The position numbers were made by a program, and so were the translations under genes. The notes below the pieces were generated by a model. That model did no database searches and was not told the origin of the DNA. It was given only the letters and a program-made list of their open reading frames with translations. A stretch of DNA of 49,146 nt from a virus: positions 1 through 49,146 of the IMG/VR virus record IMGVR_UViG_3300014497_000003, one strand, 5' to 3'. Of the stretch, positions 44,666-49,146 are shown one piece after another. Position 1 is the first letter of the stretch. Every line of letters begins with the position of its first letter.

Positions 44666-44736
44666 TCTGGCTTGCAGACTATCTCGTCTTTCTGGCGCTG
44701 ACATGCCGCCTGTTTCATAATTGCAGGGAATTTTAA
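44662..44736 (+). CDS. Possible 24-residue membrane peptide
   Basis: GTG start overlapping the preceding stop (GTGA); product (M)IWLADYLVFLALTCRLFHN plus CREF. The stop directly abuts the next ATG. Support is only the coupling and hydrophobicity. Confidence 0.3.
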   Translation: MIWLADYLVFLALTCRLFHNCREF

Positions 44737-45018
44737 ATGGATGACATCAAGCTAATCGGTGTATATAGCGCGGATGTTGACGCACTTCAGGCCGGAATAA
44801 ATGCTCTTCGCCACCAGCTGATAGCTTCAGATCCCGCTGGAAGTTTCAACAAGCATATGGAATACATGCGTGAGCACTCAATAATTAGTCAGCGAAATGC
44901 TCGTTATGAGTCTCTGTTGCGCCAAGTCATCCCGTGCCTAGCCATGTCAACCAACACTACGGCGCAGACGTACATCCGCCATATTATCGAAGCGCTACCA
45001 GAGGGAACAATCGAATGA
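44737..45018 (+). CDS. Unknown protein with IGVYSADV start, 93 residues
   Basis: MDDIKLIGVYSADVDALQAG... is similar in layout to the LTGEYHADV proteins at 29715 and 32134. Helical. Ends in an ATGA overlap with the next gene. Confidence 0.6.
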   Translation: MDDIKLIGVYSADVDALQAGINALRHQLIASDPAGSFNKHMEYMREHSIISQRNARYESLLRQVIPCLAMSTNTTAQTYIRHIIEALPEGTIE

Positions 45019-45356
45019 GCAGTATTGATAAGGAAGACATAGTTCGAGCTTTAGTGAAAGAACTTGAAGTCCCAGAAGAAAATGCAAAGTTCATGCTCAA
45101 TGAATTTCTAGAAGCCCAATCCGAACTGGCTGCGCTGCGGGAAGAGCTGGAAACATCAAGGATCGCACACCATGAAACGGCCAAGGTTGCTGATGCTCTG
45201 CAACAGCGCCTGACGGCTGCAGAGCAGCGGAATGCGAGACACGAAAGCACACTGCGCCACTTTGCGAGCTGTGCAGATGTCCGCCAAGTCGGGATATCAG
45301 CCATGGACTATGTGGCCGCGTTGACCAAACCCACCGAATCTGGAGCAAGCGAATGA
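45015..45356 (+). CDS. Coiled-coil protein, 113 residues
   Basis: MSSIDKEDIVRALVKELEVP, then a long Glu/Leu/Ala coiled coil (FLEAQSELAALREELETSRI, ADALQQRLTAAEQRNARHES). Overlaps both neighbours by 4 bases. The phrase QRNARHESTLRHF echoes SQRNARYESLLRQV of the previous gene, so part was duplicated. Confidence 0.6.
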   Translation: MSSIDKEDIVRALVKELEVPEENAKFMLNEFLEAQSELAALREELETSRIAHHETAKVADALQQRLTAAEQRNARHESTLRHFASCADVRQVGISAMDYVAALTKPTESGASE

Positions 45357-45865
45357 GCAGTAAAATTGATGGTGTACCGCGTGAGTTGCTGGAGCGACTG
45401 ACGAATATGCAGCCGATTGAGCGGGACGACCCTAACGGTTCCGGCTGCAACCTTTGCCCTGAATGCTTCGGCGATGGCAAGTGGAACTGGAAGGCCGGCA
45501 AAGTCGTTTCGATTGATCCGATTGACCACTACGAAAAGTGCGCAATCGAAGAACTGCGTGCAATCCTCGCCGCCCCTGTCGTCGAGCACCAGCCTGATTA
45601 CTTCCAGATCAAGACGCCTAAAGTGACAGTTAACGGTGTAGCTACAGAATGGTGGCCAGCTTTGCTCTGGTACACGAAGGAAGAATTGAAGACCATTGGC
45701 GAATATGAGGTTGTTGGAAAACTTTATCGAGCCCCGCCAGAACTCGCCGAACTGCAAGCCACAATCGTCCAGCAGGCGCAATGGATTGCAGATCTTGAAC
45801 GTGTACGAGATGAGCATGTTGCTGCTAGCGCATATCTCGACAAGGTCAAGGAGCTGAACGGTTGA
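45353..45865 (+). CDS. Zinc-ribbon and coiled-coil protein, 170 residues
   Basis: A CNLCPECFGDGKW motif (about 32-44) suggests a small metal site. Helical end ELAELQATIVQQAQWIADLE is coiled coil. MSSKIDGVPRELLERL start is common among phage accessory proteins. Role unknown. Confidence 0.6.
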   Translation: MSSKIDGVPRELLERLTNMQPIERDDPNGSGCNLCPECFGDGKWNWKAGKVVSIDPIDHYEKCAIEELRAILAAPVVEHQPDYFQIKTPKVTVNGVATEWWPALLWYTKEELKTIGEYEVVGKLYRAPPELAELQATIVQQAQWIADLERVRDEHVAASAYLDKVKELNG

Positions 45866-46185
45866 CAGCCCTAGAACTCTACAACCAAAAACTACCAGTA
45901 AAGGCAATCGCACGAAAGATCGGATTCAGCGAAGGCCACACGAGGAGACTTCTAAAGGCTCAAGGATACAAACCGAACAGGATTGGCGGAACTAGGATTA
46001 CATACGAGCAGGCATTTCAAGCAGCAGAGATGGTTCTACAGGGTTACTCTTGGCGAATGATCACTGAGAAACTTGGCCCAAGCTGGAAAGCATTAAAGAG
46101 AGCGATAAAATATTATGCAGCACAAGAGTCTATCGAATCGTTACTACCTAGAGGGCAAAGTTGCCTATCTGGAGGGAAGGAATGA
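45862..46185 (+). CDS. HTH protein, TTG start, 107 residues
   Basis: (M)TALELYNQKLPVKAIARKIG-FSEGHTRRLLKAQGYK fits a homeodomain-like HTH; a second helix pair follows (MVLQGYSWRMITEKLGPSWK). TTG overlaps the previous stop (TTGA) with GGAG 8 bases ahead. Probably a small DNA-binding regulator. Confidence 0.6.
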   Translation: MTALELYNQKLPVKAIARKIGFSEGHTRRLLKAQGYKPNRIGGTRITYEQAFQAAEMVLQGYSWRMITEKLGPSWKALKRAIKYYAAQESIESLLPRGQSCLSGGKE

Positions 46186-46303
46186 CTGTCCATACCAAAA
46201 TGGAGAACAAAAGAACTACTGGCTTGCAGGAATTGTGGAGATGCGCGAAGAACTTAGAGTTCTCAGAGAAAGTTTGCAGTTGCAAGCACGAGATCAGCGG
46301 TAG
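46115..46303 (+). CDS. Ribosome modulation factor-like protein, 62 residues
   Basis: Residues about 12-46 (YLEGKVAYLEGRNDCPYQNG, EQKNYWLAGIVEMREE) follow the RMF pattern G..AGxxG....CPY......W..GW..A. In bacteria RMF drives 70S ribosomes into inactive dimers in stationary phase. The reading frame overlaps the 45862 gene by 71 bases and the 46182 gene by 122 bases, both in other frames. No clear ribosome site. Probably real because of the motif, but the overlap lowers confidence. Confidence 0.5.
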   Translation: MQHKSLSNRYYLEGKVAYLEGRNDCPYQNGEQKNYWLAGIVEMREELRVLRESLQLQARDQR

Positions 46304-46388
46304 CGGTGGCGTGTTTCTAAGGAGTTACGGGGTAATCTACTGTAACGAATGTTCGGGATTGCAGGAAATACGGAAGCCAATCAAATGA
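46182..46388 (+). CDS. Cysteine-rich small protein, 68 residues
   Basis: MTVHTKMENKRTTGLQELWR..., with KVCSCKHEISGSGG and YCNECSGLQEI forming two Cys pairs that could bind zinc. GGAGGGAAGGA precedes the ATG, which overlaps the previous stop. This is the best-supported frame across 46182-46388. Confidence 0.6.
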   Translation: MTVHTKMENKRTTGLQELWRCAKNLEFSEKVCSCKHEISGSGGVFLRSYGVIYCNECSGLQEIRKPIK

Positions 46389-46585
46389 GCAAGTGGATAG
46401 ACAAAGAAGACTCAATGCCAGAGCAGGAAGACGCGGATGTGACCATCAATGTTCTTCTGTACCTATCACCAGATATGCTGGTTTCTGGCTTCTACAGTCA
46501 AGAAGATAACGAATGGTACGACTTCGACGGAGATCTAGTTGATGACGTTACACATTGGATGCCGCTGCCGGAGTTTACGTTATGA
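46385..46585 (+). CDS. DUF551-like protein, 66 residues
   Basis: MSKWIDKEDSMPEQEDADVT..., LVSGFYSQEDNEWYDFDG and DDVTHWMPLPEFTL match the DUF551 pattern W...D..P......V.V, G.Y....W, VTHWMPLPE. Widespread in phages and prophages; function unknown. ATGA overlaps on both sides. Confidence 0.75.
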   Translation: MSKWIDKEDSMPEQEDADVTINVLLYLSPDMLVSGFYSQEDNEWYDFDGDLVDDVTHWMPLPEFTL

Positions 46586-46776
46586 GCCAACGAATCAAAC
46601 TGAAATTCTTCCCGTTTCCTGACATGGTTTCGGATCTTGTAGTTAACCTGGCTGAGTCTGGATTCAATATCGAGATGAGTCCGTGCGAAGGCGGCGACTT
46701 TAGCGTTTTGATTGCTGAGCGTTGTTATGAAGGTGAAGAGCCGATGGTACTACCGACTGGGCCGACAATTCACTAG
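46582..46776 (+). CDS. Unknown protein, 64 residues
   Basis: MSQRIKLKFFPFPDMVSDLV..., compact alpha/beta; ATGA coupling with the DUF551 gene. Not recognised. Confidence 0.6.
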   Translation: MSQRIKLKFFPFPDMVSDLVVNLAESGFNIEMSPCEGGDFSVLIAERCYEGEEPMVLPTGPTIH

Positions 46777-46785
46777 GAGATCTAT

Positions 46786-47019
46786 ATGGCAACACTACAC
46801 GATGAGCTGGTGCGAGTTCTTTGCGACGACCACTCAATCAGAGAGCCAGGGAGAATTGCAAAGCTTGTAATGAGCGTAATTAATCCATTTCTTACTGATA
46901 AGATTTGCAGCGATGAGGATGCGGCAGAAGTGTTTAAAGGGATTCGTGATGGATCTTGCATAGATGCCAAGGAGGCATATAAAATGCTTTTGTTGAAAAC
47001 AGAAAACCGTTTTGGCTGA
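46786..47019 (+). CDS. Unknown protein, 77 residues
   Basis: MATLHDELVRVLCDDHSIRE..., helical. AGGAGA precedes the ATG. Last gene of the right-end operon; a terminator follows after 15 bases. Confidence 0.65.
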   Translation: MATLHDELVRVLCDDHSIREPGRIAKLVMSVINPFLTDKICSDEDAAEVFKGIRDGSCIDAKEAYKMLLLKTENRFG

Positions 47020-47032
47020 TTAATCTGAAAAG

Positions 47033-47064
47033 AAACCCCGCCTTATGAGCGGGGTTTTTATTTT
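47033..47064. terminator. Bidirectional terminator at the convergent ends
   Basis: AAACCCCGC / GCGGGGTTT stem (47033-47041, 47049-47057) with T-runs on both sides. It ends the plus-strand right operon and the minus-strand tailspike unit. Confidence 0.85.
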
Positions 47065-47072
47065 CACAGGGT

Positions 47073-49049
47073 TTAAATGCCGCCGTCTTCTCCGTACACT
47101 AGCACTGAAAGGTTTGTGAAGTCGGTAAGCGTTCCGGCTGGGTTCCTAGTCTTAAAACTTAGACTTCCTACCGATTCTGAGAACAATTCCGGAAATACTG
47201 AAGACTCAGCCATTCCTACTGAATAGGAGTTTTTTGCCAGCTTAAGGTTCTTCGCGTAGAGAATAGTGTAATACCCAACAGAGTTTCTGGTTACCGACAA
47301 CACGTTAGTGCTGATACCGTCAATCGCACCGGTAGTGCCGTTGAATCGCACCGCTACGCCGATATTCCGAGGGGTAGACAGCGCACCAGGGAGATCAGGG
47401 ATTTCAGCGGTATTCCCATATATATTCAGCCCAACATCCATAACATAGAAGGTGTCAACTGGCGAAGGGACTTGCACATACTTTCGCGTTGAGCTAGGGA
47501 CGTATGTTCCGAACCCACCGAATCCGTTGCCATGCACGCGAATCATTGTCCGCCAATTTAAGTTGTTCTTGTACAGGGCTATACAAGCGCTGGTGAAGCG
47601 AGTGCTGCTAACTCGGTTGAAAGTACATCCTGTAACGTTATGTATGCCGCCTGATGCAGAATCATAAATGCCAATATCGAAATCGCCAGCGTTATTCTCG
47701 AAATAGACACCCTCAACCGTAAGGCCGGCAATACCATCTACAGGGTTACCGTCAACCTTAAGGGCTCCGTAAAACTGGATATTATCTCCGTTCCCTTCAA
47801 ACGATCCGCCTCTAATTAGCAGAGTTGTTGGATTTTTGAAAGATAGACCATGGATTTCATTAAGCCAGAAGTTGCAGCTGTTGAAGGCGAAGTCGTTCGG
47901 CCTTGACACAAAGTTAAAGTAACCAGTTGCGCCGTAAATATTTTTCGCAAAAAGACAAGTGTTGAATACGACAGTAAAGTTGTCCTCTGCCTTCAGGCCA
48001 GTTTCGAACCCTTCGACGGCAATATTATTAAACTCTGCATGAGAGGTTTGCATCAGCAAAAGACCAGTGCCTACTTTGCTTGCGCCTGGCTGGAGCAAAG
48101 AAAAGTTCTCGAAAAGTACCTGTGAAACTCCGCCAGATATTACCTTCAGACAGGATTGGCCAGCGCCACCAGCCCACGACAATATAGAAGCGCCCCTGCC
48201 ATCACCGCGAATTCCTGTTCGATAAGCGATTGACTGAGTACCGCCAGTACTACCTGCTCCAGTGTTTGTCACTAGAAGGCCGGTTCCGCTGATTACATAA
48301 AGCCCAGCAGGCACATAAACACGAAGTCCTTTAGGGTTTGCAAAGTTGATAGCCGCTTGAATGGCGGAAGTATCGTCAGTAACACCGTCGCCCTTTGCGC
48401 CGAAAATCTTTACATTGATCTCGCCAGAGAAAGCGAGTTTGGCGCGACCAGAGCCTGCGCCAAAAATGGTCCCGCCGTTTGCAGTTTCAGCGCTAAGCGC
48501 ATCCCAGTAGAACGGCCCTGCGTTACCGCCGTCCCCTGGAGTGCTATACCCGAGAGTAAAAACTGGAAGAGACCACGGCTGAGGCAGTGCCAGGAGATCG
48601 GCAACGCTGTTAACCATACGAGATGCGCCGGCTACCAATGACACGCCAAGAGACGTGCTGGTGCTTGCTAGATCGCTACGAATAACATTGTCGCCAGCCA
48701 GTGTAAATTTAGGCTGGTCAATTACCCAATTGTTGACTGTTGTGTAAGGGAGAGCTAGAGCCGGTCCAGCGCGATAGTAGTTGCCATCCTTTGTGAAGAC
48801 CTCGTTCGGTTGCGTAATAGTCAGTGGACCATCAGCATCATAATCCCCAAGGAATACAGGGCCGCTTGCAATCAAGAAGTCATCGAAAGCTTGCTCCATG
48901 CCCGCCCAAGTTTCACGCCGCTTATTGAAGCGATCATAAAACGATGGCGATGGCGAGTTCATCGCCTCGTCAAAATTCGAAGCGTTATCGTATAAGTCCT
49001 TTGCAGAGTTAGACCCCAAAGGATTCAGCGTTTTATATGTGTTGGTCAT
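47073..49049 (-). CDS. Tailspike with pectate-lyase-type beta helix
   Basis: 658 residues. Anchor at about 17-60 (DLYDNASNFDEAMNSPSPSF, RRETWAGMEQAF) shared with the fibre at 79-1116; a short tailspike domain at 65-120 (VFLGDYDADGPLTITQ, NNWVIDQPKFTLAGD); beta-helix entry INVKIFGAKGDGVTDDTSAI at about 211-230; then right-handed helix repeats (LLIRGGSFEGNGDNI, VEGVYFENNAGDFDI). Such proteins usually cut or bind surface polysaccharide. The start codon lies in the terminal repeat, so the gene continues directly from the fibre gene across the junction. Confidence 0.85.
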   Translation of the reverse strand: MTNTYKTLNPLGSNSAKDLYDNASNFDEAMNSPSPSFYDRFNKRRETWAGMEQAFDDFLIASGPVFLGDYDADGPLTITQPNEVFTKDGNYYRAGPALALPYTTVNNWVIDQPKFTLAGDNVIRSDLASTSTSLGVSLVAGASRMVNSVADLLALPQPWSLPVFTLGYSTPGDGGNAGPFYWDALSAETANGGTIFGAGSGRAKLAFSGEINVKIFGAKGDGVTDDTSAIQAAINFANPKGLRVYVPAGLYVISGTGLLVTNTGAGSTGGTQSIAYRTGIRGDGRGASILSWAGGAGQSCLKVISGGVSQVLFENFSLLQPGASKVGTGLLLMQTSHAEFNNIAVEGFETGLKAEDNFTVVFNTCLFAKNIYGATGYFNFVSRPNDFAFNSCNFWLNEIHGLSFKNPTTLLIRGGSFEGNGDNIQFYGALKVDGNPVDGIAGLTVEGVYFENNAGDFDIGIYDSASGGIHNVTGCTFNRVSSTRFTSACIALYKNNLNWRTMIRVHGNGFGGFGTYVPSSTRKYVQVPSPVDTFYVMDVGLNIYGNTAEIPDLPGALSTPRNIGVAVRFNGTTGAIDGISTNVLSVTRNSVGYYTILYAKNLKLAKNSYSVGMAESSVFPELFSESVGSLSFKTRNPAGTLTDFTNLSVLVYGEDGGI

Positions 49050-49146
49050 TGTTCAATTCTCAAAAGGTAGACTAAACTGGCTTGTAATTTGCACATAACA
49101 ATCAGTTTCCTTGCAATGTTAGCCATACCGAGCCGTCGCTTACCAA
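49024..49146. repeat. Terminal direct repeat, right copy
   Basis: Identical to 1-123; holds the tailspike start codon and the end of the fibre gene. Confidence 0.95.

Noticed and set aside
1-49146. CRISPR array, transposase or insertion sequence
   Set aside because: No regularly spaced repeats with spacers, no DDE transposase and no IS-type inverted ends were seen.

Overview
The window is an essentially complete genome of a tailed, long-tailed (siphovirus-like) bacteriophage. The first 123 bases are repeated exactly as the last 123, so the unique unit is about 49.0 kb and the contig closes into a circle. A phage-borne poly(3-hydroxyalkanoate) depolymerase that reads like the intracellular PhaZ of Pseudomonas points to a Pseudomonas host. 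No integrase or CI-like repressor was recognised, so a lytic life style is more likely, but this is inference.

Layout. Positions 1-18.1 kb and 21.4-25.0 kb hold the minus-strand late genes: tail fibre, tail tip, tape measure, major tail, connectors, capsid, protease/scaffold, terminase and holin. The portal and MuF head genes are exceptions: they lie on the plus strand inside this block, each with its own promoter and terminator. Plus-strand inserts also interrupt the block: a GIY-YIG endonuclease (8.3 kb), a small cysteine-containing protein (9.3 kb) and a PhaZ cassette (12.0-13.6 kb). Positions 25.4-33.3 kb are a long minus-strand run of small, tightly coupled, mostly unrecognised early genes with one large HTH-metallophosphoesterase. 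A 12-copy TGTGACC iteron array (33.4-33.6 kb) beside a RepA-like helicase and an AlpA-like HTH gene looks like the replication origin. Positions 35.1-42.6 kb (plus) encode replication and recombination: SF2 helicase, VRR-NUC nuclease, RecE-like exonuclease, SSB and HTH proteins. Endolysin and an embedded Rz/Rz1 spanin pair (42.5-43.4 kb, minus) complete lysis with the distant holin. Small plus-strand genes follow to 47.0 kb, and a pectate-lyase-fold tailspike (47.1-49.0 kb, minus) continues across the circle junction from the tail fibre.

Control signals fall into two groups. Early and accessory promoters have a TTGAC(A/C/G/T) -35 about 17 bp from a -10. Late units start from extended -10 elements (TGn-TAAAAT-like) without a -35. 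A palindrome around CTGTTCTCCGGAGAACAG recurs at five gene boundaries.

The most striking signal is a conserved promoter-plus-RNA leader ahead of three of the five homing-type endonuclease genes: two HNH genes on the plus strand and one GIY-YIG gene on the minus strand. Each leader starts at its predicted transcription start. It closes with a 6-bp stem that differs by compensatory changes and carries a 7-nt loop that pairs with a sequence 17-19 nt downstream. That downstream strand is also the putative ribosome binding site. Other points of interest are a candidate structured small RNA with its own promoter and terminator at 25.15-25.29 kb, and the phage PhaZ.
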